Shown here one piece after another: positions 21,101-30,627 of a stretch of 64,000 nt of DNA. Location of the stretch: the NCBI GenBank assembly GCA_015501055.1, contig JADNYV010000061.1, positions 1 to 64,000 on the forward strand. The letters run 5' to 3'. Source of the stretch: Mucidula mucida. Lineage: Eukaryota; Basidiomycota; Agaricomycetes; Agaricales; Physalacriaceae. The notes beneath the pieces are model-generated. The model did not search any database, had not been told where the DNA came from, and saw only the letters and a program-made list of their open reading frames with translations. How positions within the stretch are numbered: the first letter of the stretch is position 1; every line of letters begins with the position of its first letter. The position numbers and the translations under genes are program-made.

Positions 21101-23371
21101 GTGTGGTACCGGTTGGAAGACGTCGGCGTATTGATGTTTCGTTCCAGATTCGAGTGCTTCGCACTTCTTCATGGTCGCCAATTCTTCGATCCTGTCCCGA
21201 ACGGCGGCCACTGGATTACGCTCGCATAGTCGCATGTATTCGTTATCTGTAAGACATTCGCTTGTCGTTTCGTATGGGGAGCTGCCTGCGAAGGGGAGAG
21301 ACTGGTTTTCAGCCTTCAGCGTCCTCTCCCTTTCCCGTCGCTCGTTTTGCGCATTGACGATGCGGGGTCTGTTCGTCTTCGAGACTGGGCGAAGAATGTC
21401 GAAATCCCTGGTCTTATCAGTCAAGGTCACATTATCGGCATCAAAAACGAGTTTATTGCTTGTTAAGAACGGGAGGCCGAGTATCAAATCAGAACATAGG
21501 TTGGGCGCGATGATTGCGCGAACAGGGCGGGATTTCCATACATCATTACGGTCAGAGACTTTCAGTTTCACCCATTCGGTGAGGGTCGTTGGGGAATCTA
21601 TAGCGGAGGAGAGAGCGGTGGATATCTGTATCGGTTCTGATAACTTGCGGCGGGATAAACAGTGCATTTGGACGAATTCTTCGCGGATCAATACTATATG
21701 GGATCCGGAGTCAATTAGTGCATTCAGAAAGAACGGGGCATCGGAAGTGCGTGTTCGTATGGCACAGGGCCATTGGACGTGCGGTACAGAGAATGGAACG
21801 GGATCCGACGTGATTGAACAGACAGGAGGGGCAGTAGAGTGAGGACTCACCGGAGGTGCAGACATGGAGCGGTTCAGCATGTTCGTTACTTCATCAGTGT
21901 CGGAGTCGTCAGAGTCCCCATCCCCCATGCCGAGGACGGAACTAGCGTTGGTCGGTGCAGTCAGCGAAGCGGGGATATTCCCGCGGATGTGTGCAACGGG
22001 TTCAACGGCGGCGATGGGTGCGGCGTTGCTTGGACGCTTTGGCGCGTCCGTAGCGAGCGTGGAACCGTCCGACATCGTGATACCTTTGTATGTGGTACCC
22101 GAAGGAAAACCGTTCGGACAGTCGCTAGAAATATGGGCGACGTCCCGTCGACGGCACTTCATGCAGCCGCGGTTCTTGCGCAGGTAATCCTTTTCGGCAT
22201 CTGTAAGGGGTGGGCATTTAACGGTGGTGTTGTTGGAAGACGGTTGGGAGCTGGTGTGGGAGGGCTGTGTGCGCGTATTCGGAGCGTTGGAGCCGTTGTT
22301 CAGGCGTTTGTTGGGCAGAGAGGCGGTGGCGGTACCCGCGCGTTCGCGCTTGGTCGCGTTTCCTACCATCTTCGCGACCTTCTCCTGCTCGTCGTTCCAC
22401 TTCTTCTCGATGTCCCTCATGCCGGCCACAAAGTTCTTCATATTCTTCTCTTTCTTCAGGTTCTTGTCGTTGTTGTGCTCTATCTGGAGAGAGGGCAGCA
22501 TACGAGTGCGGAGGTGATCAAGGAGGCGTTCAGTTGTGATGGGGTTCGTGGTAGCGGTCAACAGCAGCGACGCGACGGACAAGCGGTTGTACCAAGAGGC
22601 AAAACTCTCGTCGGCGCCCTGTGCACAGGAAAGGATGTCGGTGCGGAGAGTGTCGGACCAGTCGTCGCGCAGGAACTCTTTTCGCATCTCTTCAGCCACC
22701 TCCGCGATCGACATCGCATCCCAAGCCTTGCTGTTGTTCTTGTACGCATTTTTCAGCATCGGATCTTGGAAGCCAGTGGCAAGAGTGGCGATGACAGTGG
22801 TAGGGTCGACGGCCCGGATTTTCTGATAGTTGCTGGCCGAGTATTCCCACTCGTTGATGTCGGCAGGCGTGATATCATCCACACCGGCCTTGAACATGGG
22901 CACGCTTTTCGGGTTCGATGTTTCGACACGCGACGAGATGATGGCGGTTGCGATGGCGTCTGTATTGGAGGGCATGGTTAACGATGGCGGCGCGGAAGGT
23001 GCAGTGGGACGAGTTTTGGGGCGCAGCAGTGGGTGGTGGTAGTCCGAAGAGGAAGAAGAGTCGTCTAAATCCTCTGGGGATATGACGCTGGTTTTGGGGT
23101 GTTTGGCCACGTTGGTCTTCTTTGCAATAGAAGCGCCGTCCTCCGAAGTTGGGGTGCCGATTGCACCGGTTTCGTCGGGTGAGTTCGACCGCGTGCGTGT
23201 AGGCGATGGTACAGGCGCAGGAGAGTTTGGCGGGGATGATAGTGGGGAGGAACCATCTTTCTCTTCGGCATTTCCGGCGAGCTGTTTCTTTCTCAATCTA
23301 TTCGAACTACGCGATGGCAGTCTTGGCGGCATCCAGGCGATAATTTTCAGGGCTTTCTTAATGGTCTGCAT
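18164..23371 (-). CDS. Gag-pol polyprotein of Gypsy-2 with C-terminal chromodomain (1735 aa)
   Basis: One uninterrupted frame encodes the whole replication machinery. Approximate order: Ser/Pro-rich N-terminus (1-130), gag capsid (140-330), variant zinc knuckle C-x2-C-x6-H-x4-C (403-418), aspartic protease LIDSGSH (about 553), reverse transcriptase (780-960) with the active site YLDD (about 932), RNase H (1085-1205; DASDLRTGAV, YTDHRTLENF), and integrase. The integrase has a zinc-binding HALGHAGG...CMDC region (about 1303-1343) and a core with GIDFIGPLP and FHPESDGISERSN. A chromodomain follows (about 1675-1725; EYFIEKIVDER, YLVRWRGYDAGHDHW), which in this clade guides insertion to modified histones. 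Gag and pol are fused without a frameshift site. The start ATG lies 132 bp inside the 5' LTR. Fully intact. Confidence 0.95.
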   Translation of the reverse strand: MQTIKKALKIIAWMPPRLPSRSSNRLRKKQLAGNAEEKDGSSPLSSPPNSPAPVPSPTRTRSNSPDETGAIGTPTSEDGASIAKKTNVAKHPKTSVISPEDLDDSSSSSDYHHPLLRPKTRPTAPSAPPSLTMPSNTDAIATAIISSRVETSNPKSVPMFKAGVDDITPADINEWEYSASNYQKIRAVDPTTVIATLATGFQDPMLKNAYKNNSKAWDAMSIAEVAEEMRKEFLRDDWSDTLRTDILSCAQGADESFASWYNRLSVASLLLTATTNPITTERLLDHLRTRMLPSLQIEHNNDKNLKKEKNMKNFVAGMRDIEKKWNDEQEKVAKMVGNATKRERAGTATASLPNKRLNNGSNAPNTRTQPSHTSSQPSSNNTTVKCPPLTDAEKDYLRKNRGCMKCRRRDVAHISSDCPNGFPSGTTYKGITMSDGSTLATDAPKRPSNAAPIAAVEPVAHIRGNIPASLTAPTNASSVLGMGDGDSDDSDTDEVTNMLNRSMSAPPVSPHSTAPPVCSITSDPVPFSVPHVQWPCAIRTRTSDAPFFLNALIDSGSHIVLIREEFVQMHCLSRRKLSEPIQISTALSSAIDSPTTLTEWVKLKVSDRNDVWKSRPVRAIIAPNLCSDLILGLPFLTSNKLVFDADNVTLTDKTRDFDILRPVSKTNRPRIVNAQNERRERERTLKAENQSLPFAGSSPYETTSECLTDNEYMRLCERNPVAAVRDRIEELATMKKCEALESGTKHQYADVFQPVPHVDLMPKDTFKMSIKVKDADKKINSRSYSSPKKYRDAWQTLIDRHLEAGRIRPSQSEFASPAFLVPKADPNALPRWVNDYRQLNANTISDNYRMPRVDEILSDAGKGKWFSKMDMTDSFFQTFMDEDSVKYTAVNTPLGTFEWLVMPQGLKNSPPVHQRRVNDALRQYIGVICHVYLDDIIIWSQTLEEHVQHVRLILDALRKAKLYCNEKKSQFFRTDIDFLGHHISRRGIEADFKKAEKIINWSTPKSTTEVLSFLGLVRYLANFLPGLAEQTAILTPLTTDAARAAFPEWTLRHQNAFDAIKKIVTSRECLTVIDHDDTSGVNKIFVTCDASDLRTGAVLSYGPTWETARPVAYDSMQLKKAQLNYPVHEKELLAVIRALKRWRTDLIGNEFIVYTDHRTLENFDGQRDLSRRQARWMETMSQYDFTITYIPGIDNTVADALSRYCPPNDCEPNDLDADDDYRSACWPPRTTSAVASVLKITADKSIVDDIKEGYTKDNFCAKFASGEKLLPNVSERNGLWYIGDRLLIPRYGDIRETLFRSAHDALGHAGGDKAYAALHDAYYWPNMARDLREAYIPACMDCLRNKGTTTKPAGPLHPSPIPDSRGSSVGIDFIGPLPEDEGFNAIVTMTDRLGSDIRIIPTRNDITAEDFAVIFFNEWYCENGLPDDIFSDRDKLFVSKFWKAFTQISGIKLKMSSAFHPESDGISERSNKSVNEAIRFYVDRQQKGWVKCLPIIRFNIMNTVNASTGFSGFQLRMGRSPRTMPPIVPTVQTLSDAEKLAREVIDELNTRTAEAQDALTAAKVSQASSANKHRADDPDFNIGDRVLLSTFHRRRNYANKGPKKGEKRAAKFFPRFDGPYTILDKDTDHSTYTLDIPTSNEFPTFHVSLLRRYTPNDDGLFPSRKLAQPGPVMTEDGLEEYFIEKIVDERKRGRGRQYLVRWRGYDAGHDHWLSRTELADCEALDVWEERSTTAR

Positions 23372-23502
23372 TGTGTAGTCGGTTCGTGTGTCAATGAATG
23401 TATTTTACTCACGGCGGGGTCAATTTCAGTGTTCGGTTCGGTTTCTGTAACGGCGTCGGTGGGTCGGTAAATCTCGCTTTGAGACTGCAGTTAAAAAAAA
23501 AG

Positions 23503-23685
23503 TGTAAGCTCGACTATACCGTCGAGCCACTAAGTCGAAAGTCGCACGTTCGATAACTGGATCAAAGCGTCTTCGTTCGGGTCGAGGTGGAGGTACGGAA
23601 GTAAAGTAAGTAAGTACGTCCGATCGTTGTGTAGATCTAAGTATAGAGAAGTCCGATATGTCCGTTCTGTGTAAGCGGGCTTACA
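23503..23685 (-). repeat. 5' LTR of Gypsy-2 (183 bp)
   Basis: Identical to 17801-17983. The internal side (sense CTTTTTTTTTAACTGCAG) does not begin with the usual TGG of a tRNA primer site, so the primer could not be identified. Confidence 0.93.
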
Positions 23686-23696
23686 AACCCTTGGTG
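23686..23696. other. Target duplication AACCC and displaced last six bases of the KDZ element
   Basis: AACCC at 23686-23690 repeats 17796-17800. TTGGTG at 23691-23696 completes the KDZ right terminus so that it mirrors CACCAA at 6465-6470. Confidence 0.85.
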
Positions 23697-24237
23697 TATG
23701 CAGTGGTCGTAACCATCAACAAAAACATCAAATGAGAATCATCCAGTCTTCCTGTGTTCAAGCTTGAAAAGCACTTGTTATACTTATACAAGGACTCAGA
23801 CTCTCGGACCCGAAGCCAAATCCTTGCACAACTTGAATCATCATCATTAGCATCACGTCTTTGTTGTTTTTGACCGACATTCTGCATGTAGCACAGGGAG
23901 TACCGCGATTTCTACAGGTGCTACACGTTCCGAGCTCACTAGGTTAACAGCTACCGGGTTTTATAGTTGGACGCTACCTGAAGGACTACAAGTTCCAAGG
24001 TCGAAACATATCTCGCGTCGACGCCGCGGCCTCGATAGCGCATCGTTCACTGGCGCGACACCAGTTCTCACTCCAGCCAAGAGGGTAAAGCTCCTTATTT
24101 GTTGGTTAGAACTAAAACAGAGACGCCGACATGGAGATTGAAGTCATGCATCACGACTTGACTTGGAGTCGCTACCATTCTCGTTTGAGGGCAACACCTG
24201 AGCCGGAGGTCACTGAACTACATTCAAACTTCCCAAG
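23697..24237. other. Diverged fragment related to the inverted-duplication arm
   Basis: No intact gene. Bases about 23757-24200 align by eye, at roughly two-thirds identity, with 30730-31150 of the left arm (shared blocks such as ACAAGGACTC, GACCGACAT, CACTAGGT and AAGTTCCAAGGTC). It is therefore an older third copy of the start of that module, interrupted by the KDZ and Tc1-type insertions. Confidence 0.5.
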
Positions 24238-24239
24238 TA

Positions 24240-27200
24240 AGGTAGGCGACACTCAGAGGTAACATACCCTGAGGACCCTGAGTGTGACAGCCTAATCGGG
24301 CCTCATCAGCCTGGGATCAGTAGGAAATCATCGCTTTTACCTTTATCAAGGCACTTCTGGCCTCTAAATTTTCCAAGAGATTTTGCGTAAATAGTTGACA
24401 ATGATGACCCGCTATTTTGATTGGTAGTAAAATTAGTCCCGAATGAGCAGTTCTTGGTTTTAACCACGCGACAACCGTGTCAGCGCGGTCGTTGCGCATT
24501 GCACTCGATTCCACCATGCCTCCTTCCAAGGGATGGAAGAAAAACAAGCTGCTCAACTTCCAAAGAGCCTCTAAAGCTGTTGGGACCGGATTAAAGCGCG
24601 TGATTCAGATGTTTTCCCTGCGTAAGAAGCGCAGGGTTGACACACCGAAGGATGCAGAAGCAGACAAGGAAAACCAGGTGCGTATCATCATGATTGGCCT
24701 GACACTTGACTGATTTCAGTGATAGATGCCAGAGACACCCCATTTGGACACGACATTACCCAATGACAGTCAGTTTTTCGCAACTCCATCTGATGTCCGG
24801 GGGTTCCACGTGATTCCTTCATTCGCGCGTTCTCTCTTTGGAACGTTTTGTGCAGCTCCCTCCCAGGCACCCACTATTCATTCAGAATCAATCTCCCTTC
24901 GCTTTCCCGTGCAAGAACTGGTCGCACCCGGCATCACTGCTTCAAACCCACTTCCTCCCATTCTTTCTGACACTCCACCTCGTTTCCCTATCACCCGGCT
25001 TGAGGAAGTCAATGACACAGGCTCGGTCCATTGATTTGGCTCTCTCAATGACAGTACTGCCTTCCTGGTGGAGACGGCTAGTGTTTTTGACGCGTCTGAC
25101 ACGTCATCTATCGCGTCTGGTGCATCTGACCCGGAGGATGATCATCAGGACGATTTGCGCTTCCCACCACCTCCACCGGCATCACCGCAGGATACATCAG
25201 AACCTGGAACAAGCCCTGTGAATGACCGCGCATCTCCATCTCCAGTCCCCCCTTCATTTAATGCATCTGAATTTCTGCCTGATGGCTCCGGGAGGCTTCG
25301 CGAGGCACCGTCTATTGAGACAGCACTCAGCGCATTGAAGGACCTGCGCGAGAAGCTGCGTCCGCATTGCCAGAAGGGCCCTGGTCATGTCAACGTCTAC
25401 TTTGATCCCTTCACTCATTATCAAATGCTCGGTATGCAAGCCATGCTCTCTGATTACACGAGTTCCCTCAGTGCAACATATGGACATTGGGCTGCATCAT
25501 CACTTCAGGCGGCTGTTTTCCTTGGCCGAGGTGTCTACTGTGCCCGAGTACTTTGTCGTCTTGTCCGTGCTTTCATCGCAGATCGGACATTACTGCCCAT
25601 CAATCCATACGGGTCATTTAAAGAGTCTATGCTCGCCAATCAGGATCTTTCGCAGGACATCAATTTGCATCTGCAGAAGTTGGGAAAGGATATCACGGCC
25701 CTAAAGGTAGTCGAGTATTTGGCCCAACCAGAGGTGAAGGACAAGTATGGCATCACGAAGATCATATCCCTTTGTACGGCTCAGCGATACCTTAACGCTC
25801 TGGGATACCGGTGGAAGGAAGCGGCTAAGGGGCAGTATGTTGATGGCCATGAGCGCGCAGATGTGGTCTTTCAGCGGGACCATGTCTATATTCCTAAAAT
25901 GAAGAGCTTCAAGGGGCGTATCCAGGTGTATGGTTGAGACCGACAGCCTCTCGAGGTGGTTGATGGTGTTGAGGTATCCACCGGAAAGCCTGTCATTATT
26001 TGGTTCCACAACGAGTCAATTTTCTATGCTCACGATTGCCGACGGAAATTATGGTATCACAAAGACGGACCAGCCAAACCATACAGGAAGGGAGAAGGTG
26101 CATCACTCATGATTGCAGATTTCGTCTCCGCGGAGTTTGGCTGGTTACGCTCTCCTGACGGCACTCGATCCGCGCGCGAGATTCTCAAGCCGGGCAAGAA
26201 TTGCGAGGGGTACTTCACCGACGAGGATATTCTTAGACAGGCGAAAAATGCAATGGACATTCTGGACGAGTTTTATCCAGAGTACGAGCATGTGTTCGTC
26301 TACGACAATGCGACGACACATCGGAAGCGAGCCAACAATGCACTTTCAGCCCGGAAAATGCCTCAAAACACTTCCAAGCCAGATTCCAACTGGTTGGTAG
26401 AGGTCAACGAGCTCGACAACAACGGTAATCAGGTTCATACGACAACTGGGAAATTTGCGAAGAAGCGCATCCGCATGAGTGACACCACTCTGCCTTCAGG
26501 TGCTCCCCAGCCTCTCTACTTCCCCGACGATCACCCGGATCATCCAGGCATGTTTAAAGGCATGGTACAGATTCTTATCGAGCGTGGCTTTGATTGCAAG
26601 CTGCTTACAACTCCCATCAAGCAAGGTGGATTACGGGCAGAGTGCAAGAATTTCAAGTGCTCGGGTGGCGAGGCTGCAAAGGATTGTTGTGTACGTCGGA
26701 TCCTCTTCAATCAGCCGGATTTTGCAGGTGTGCAGTCGTTTCTTGAAACGGCATGTGCGGCTTGTGGTGTTACAGTGATTTTTCTCCCGAAGTTTCATTG
26801 TGAACTCAACCCGATTGAGCAATGCTGGGGGTACGCAAAACGGTTATACCGACTCAACGACAAGTCATCAAAGGAAGAGGACCTGCAACGGAACACTTTG
26901 AAGGCACTGGAGGAGATACCTCTGGTTACAATCCGCCGGTTTGTTTCCATCTTCGAGTTTAACTCTAGTAATTAACTTCTAAACAGGTTCTTCAACCGCG
27001 CGTTTCGCTTTGTGGATGCGTATGAGCGTGGCCTTAATGGTCGTCAAGCTGCATGGGCTTCTAGAAAGTATAGAGGACATCGGGTCCTTCCCGAGAACAT
27101 CTTAGATGAGCTTGAGCAGGCTGGAATGGTTTAATGACATATAGATTAGAAGTATTTTAAGGACTACTCGCTCAGTTCTCAAAAGCACACTTATCCCTCT

Positions 27201-27383
27201 CGTATCCAAGACTTAGACTACTATTAGAACAATCTCTTGGAGTTAGATAGTCACCAAAATGCGAGCAACACATATCGTTCATGAATTATCGTTGGGCGCG
27301 AGGTCGATTGGCCCGATTTGGTGCGACCGTCACACTGTGACTCAGGGTCCTCAGGGTACGTTACCTCTGAGTGTCGCCTACCT
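24240..27383 (+). mobile_element. Tc1/mariner-type DNA transposon
   Basis: 3144 bp with inverted ends AGGTAGGCGACACTCAGAGG at both termini (left about 24240-24302, right about 27310-27383). It is flanked by TA dinucleotides at 24238-24239 and 27384-27385, the target duplication typical of the Tc1/mariner superfamily. Inside the ends lies a short self-complementary block, CCCTGAGGACCCTGAG. It contains a single transposase gene, now broken. Confidence 0.85.
24516..27134 (+). pseudogene. DDE transposase of the Tc1/mariner-type element, interrupted by stops
   Basis: DDE-superfamily endonuclease of a type common in basidiomycetes. ATG at 24516 (MPPSKGWKKNKLL). An N-terminal region rich in Ser/Pro/Asp is followed by a helix-turn-helix-like part (TAQRYLNALGYRWKEA). 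The catalytic core has VIIWFHNESIFYAHD (first Asp), HVFVYDNATTHRKRA (second Asp) and FLPKFHCELNPIEQCWG (Glu). An intron at about 26948-26986 restores the C-terminus, ending LEEAGMV-like at 27134. In-frame TGA codons at about 25032 and 25935, plus ambiguity at the first exon junction near 24716, break it. The stops fit C-to-T or G-to-A change of Arg or Trp codons. Confidence 0.82.
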
Positions 27384-27609
27384 TAGAAGACAGCGACAAC
27401 GATATCAATGTGGTTCGATAGGGGGGCCGCTCCACAGGACGAACACGGTCCGATCTGTAAACGCTGGATTTCCTAGCATATTCAACTAGGACGACTACAC
27501 AACGTTTGATTATGGGTCAACTGTGCTGTGAGCCTTCCTTCAATTGCCTTCGTTACCACTGTATTGAACATATTTTCAGCAACCATTCGACGCAATTCAT
27601 GACAAGCAA

Positions 27610-28870
27610 TGTCGAGTTATGCCCAAGGTGTCGCGCGTCAATTTGAAGAGGACTTCGCTAGTGTGCAACCCCTCGAGCACGGATACCTCATCCAAATAGA
27701 GCAATTTGGGCGACCTGTCCGCCGAGTTAGCGACGTTGGCCGAGGAAATCCAGCGTGTCGAGTTATAGCTTAGGGCGCTCGAGACGCACCATTCTAAGAG
27801 ACATCCATCGCATCACGTGTTCCTTTCAGTCGTCCCTCATCCTCCAACCCCTTCCCAAAGTCCTTGCTCTTATCCTTTCCTCAGCGTATATCCCTCTCAA
27901 CAGGACGAATTTAAACTTCGCTTTCCGCCAGCCTTGTCTGCTTTAAAGTGCGACACTTTCATGGCCGTCGGCCGAACACCTCACCTGCTTTGCACCCTAC
28001 ACCCGCATCACTGATGTGACTGTGTACCAATCTCTAACGATTTGTATGGATTCTAATCTCCATCAACGCACTAGAAGCCGCCAAAAACCCCACCCTCTTG
28101 CATATGATGAAGGACGAACTTACGAGCACCATATTGGCATCTTTGCGCAGTGCAAGCATGCGGCGTTCCTTGTGCAGCGAGTAGACGCTCGACTGTTGGA
28201 AGATCTTTCCTTTCATTGAAGCAATTGAACGCTCCCATTGTCGACTCCCTTACGCTGCCGATCAAGGATGCTCACAACACGATGAATCTACCCAACATTT
28301 TTAGTGCGGCTCTTTCCCTGACCACCGTCATTCTCGATTGTTGCGGTAGTACGAGTGCTCTGCTTTGAGCTGTCTTACTCTCTCCATATTCCGACCCTCG
28401 TTCTTTCGCAATCCCGAAACTACACCCTGCCTGCCTTTCTTGGCAATGTTTCTGTTCCCACTCTCGAAGATCTCACAGTTCATATTGCAACCGATTGGTG
28501 AATCCCGCTCCTCATGCTGCCTGAATTCCTCCGGTGCGTTGGCGGACACCGTCGTTGACGCGCTCCGTGACATGGACCAATTGCAGGCCATAGAAGCTAA
28601 TTTGGTGCCACCTGTTCGACAAGGGCTTTTTGAGCAGCTGTCTGCTGATACCCTCCTGCCCGAGTCAATGTCTCTTGAATTGATGCAGGCGGAGGATCAC
28701 CGGCCCAACAGAGAACCGCTCTTCGCGCTCTCATCATGCGGGGATGGTTGTCTCTCGTTGTTTTCCTCGGCATTCGTAATGGAGGGTAACCGACGAAAAG
28801 TTCTGGAGGGCATGCGGGGGTTGCGGCAGAAAATGGACCGAGTTACGTGTTGTAGTGTTCATTCCAATTA
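27610..28870 (+). pseudogene. Decayed F-box protein gene
   Basis: Remnant of a common basidiomycete F-box protein layout: an N-terminal coiled-coil-like stretch (DLSAELATLAEEIQRVEL near 27710), then an F-box-like segment (LPKVLALILSSAYIPLN near 27865). Later leucine-rich pieces include NVSVPTLEDLTVHIATDW (about 28445-28500) and ALRALIMRGWLSLVVFLG (about 28715-28770). The pieces are in different frames with stops between them. Part of it (27885-28045) also matches 32210-32345 in the left arm. F-box proteins select substrates for SCF ubiquitin ligases; this copy is dead. Confidence 0.5.
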
Positions 28871-29157
28871 TTAAGGGCCACAAGGGGCGGTGGGATATTA
28901 AAGCAGCGGAAGCATCTAAAGGTATAAGGTTATCGGTCGGGGTTTGAAAATATGAATGAATGTCAGCACTGCCAGGAGCCTCGATTACTTCATGTATGTC
29001 CAAGCTCCGTGGCCCATGGCCCACGGCTGCTGATGACTGGGCAGTTTACGCGAAAGGCTGTTACTGTACGTTCCTCACGCCGCTCTACGTCCTCTAATGT
29101 GAGGTATCTGGAGCCACACTGCACAGCACAGGTAGGCTATATAAATCTTCACTGACA
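28871..29157 (+). promoter_or_regulatory. Upstream region of the F-box gene with TATA box
   Basis: No gene is seen. TATATAAAT at 29138-29146 lies close upstream of the ATG at 29158. Confidence 0.4.
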
Positions 29158-30627
29158 ATGGCTATTCCTCATTCTCTTCCCTCAGCAACAATGTGGGGAC
29201 GTCTGCCCGCGGAGCTGATCCACGACATCGTCGACCTCCTCGCTGAAGACTCCGACAAACACGCTCTTTACCAGCTCAGTCTGGTCAACAAGGCGTTTCT
29301 AGCCTGCGCCCGTCCCTCCTTATTCCAGGACATATCCATAAATGTCTGCCGCAATCCAAGACTTGACACTCACGCTTGCGGCACCCCACGCTGCATCAAG
29401 AAGCTGGCGCTGCTGTTGAAAACGCGCGCGCCTGCTTCGATACCCCGCAGGATACGCACGTTGACTTTCAACGCACGAGATCTCAACCTTGTGAGCTGTT
29501 CCTCCGCATGGAGCATCGTCTCAAATCCAGGAGCGATGGACGACGAAAGCGTTACAGTCCCAATTCTGCGGTACTTCGAAGAGGTCGAGGAATTGCGGCT
29601 GATAGAGGTCAATTTGTACGCACTGTCCGTTTGGGCGTCTTTGCGCTGCCGGTCAACTTTTCTTTCATCGGTCCGCACTGTGGTCTTGGACGAGGCACAA
29701 TTCTATGGAGGCCCTCCATTGTTGCATTCGTTGATCTCCAAAATGCCAAACCTCGAACGTCTGTGCATAAATGGCGTTGATTGGCCCTCCCGACGCGGAA
29801 TGCCAAACAATGCGTCAAAATTGTACATTCTGCTTTTCAACGCTTCAGTTCACTTCCCCCTTACGTTTGGTCCCCTTGAAGCAGTTTGGTATTGGAGCCA
29901 AGGAGTCTTCCCTCACCGATTCAAGCCTATCCCCTCTTCTCCCAGCCATCTTACCCTTGACCTTGACGAAGCAAGGGGCGCACTCTCTTGGATCATGTTG
30001 CCAGCGCTATCAGAAATGCTGAGCAAGCTTTTGTCGCTCGAGATATACTACAGCTGCACTATGAGGCAGAACAACGAGTCGAGTGATGACAATCCGGAGT
30101 TTTTCTTGCTGAAACAACTTCTGGCAAGCGTGCCCAACGTAGTTCATTTGACCTTCCGTTGGCGGGCGAAGGCGTATTTTCAGAGATCCGGCATTCTCTT
30201 CCAGCCCGATCTCAGTGCATGCATCTCGCTGCGCACTTTGCATCTCCAGGTTATATGTGATAATAATACGTGGCCAAGGACATGGGTGTCGTATCGGACA
30301 TGGCTTCATTCTACGATGCACTCGATACGTGATCTGCCTCTCAAGCACGTCCAGGTCACGATGGATCTGAACGTGGCAGACATGTCGTTTGAAGGTATCG
30401 ATGCGCCGACTTCTGCCGCCGACGATAGCTTGTGCAGGGAAGATCTTACTGTGGAGGCTCGTGTTGGGATGTTCAATGAGAGATACAGCTGGTTCAGAGC
30501 GCCGCCTCATACACACACTGCGGACGAACTGGTCGAGAAAGGATGGAGTTGCATTCGGAACATCTTCCCCCTTTGCCGTGAACAATCGTCGTTTGTGGCG
30601 TTGGTCAAGGCAGGACGTTGGCTCTGA
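29158..30627 (+). CDS. F-box-like protein (489 aa)
   Basis: Intronless 489-codon frame. The N-terminal F-box-like helix set WGRLPAELIHDIVDLL...YQLSLVNKAFLACARP (residues about 13-55) is typical of fungal F-box proteins, which bridge substrates to the Skp1-Cullin ubiquitin ligase. The rest is Leu-rich with scattered repeats suggestive of a degenerate LRR-like fold (EELRLIEVNLYAL, NLERLCINGV, SLRTLHLQV). The TATA box is about 20 bp upstream. The intact left-arm copy is the reference for the frameshifted right-arm copy at 62497-63995. Substrate unknown. Such families expand strongly in agaricomycetes. Confidence 0.8.
   Translation: MAIPHSLPSATMWGRLPAELIHDIVDLLAEDSDKHALYQLSLVNKAFLACARPSLFQDISINVCRNPRLDTHACGTPRCIKKLALLLKTRAPASIPRRIRTLTFNARDLNLVSCSSAWSIVSNPGAMDDESVTVPILRYFEEVEELRLIEVNLYALSVWASLRCRSTFLSSVRTVVLDEAQFYGGPPLLHSLISKMPNLERLCINGVDWPSRRGMPNNASKLYILLFNASVHFPLTFGPLEAVWYWSQGVFPHRFKPIPSSPSHLTLDLDEARGALSWIMLPALSEMLSKLLSLEIYYSCTMRQNNESSDDNPEFFLLKQLLASVPNVVHLTFRWRAKAYFQRSGILFQPDLSACISLRTLHLQVICDNNTWPRTWVSYRTWLHSTMHSIRDLPLKHVQVTMDLNVADMSFEGIDAPTSAADDSLCREDLTVEARVGMFNERYSWFRAPPHTHTADELVEKGWSCIRNIFPLCREQSSFVALVKAGRWL

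Larger units (their letters stand above)
17801..23685 (-). mobile_element. Intact chromodomain Gypsy (Ty3-type) LTR retrotransposon, Gypsy-2
   Basis: 5885 bp with LTRs 17801-17983 and 23503-23685 that read identical over 183 bp. It is flanked by the 5-bp target duplication AACCC (17796-17800 and 23686-23690). The single internal ORF has no stop or frameshift. Everything points to a very recent, potentially mobile copy. It inserted into the outermost bases of the KDZ right inverted repeat. It is unrelated in LTR and gag to the Gypsy copies at 1-3272 and 51001-57490. Confidence 0.95.

Noticed and set aside
21839..22981. 380-codon plus-strand open frame
   Set aside because: It lies wholly antisense to the intact Gypsy-2 gag-pol, has Arg/Gly/Val-biased composition and no motifs.
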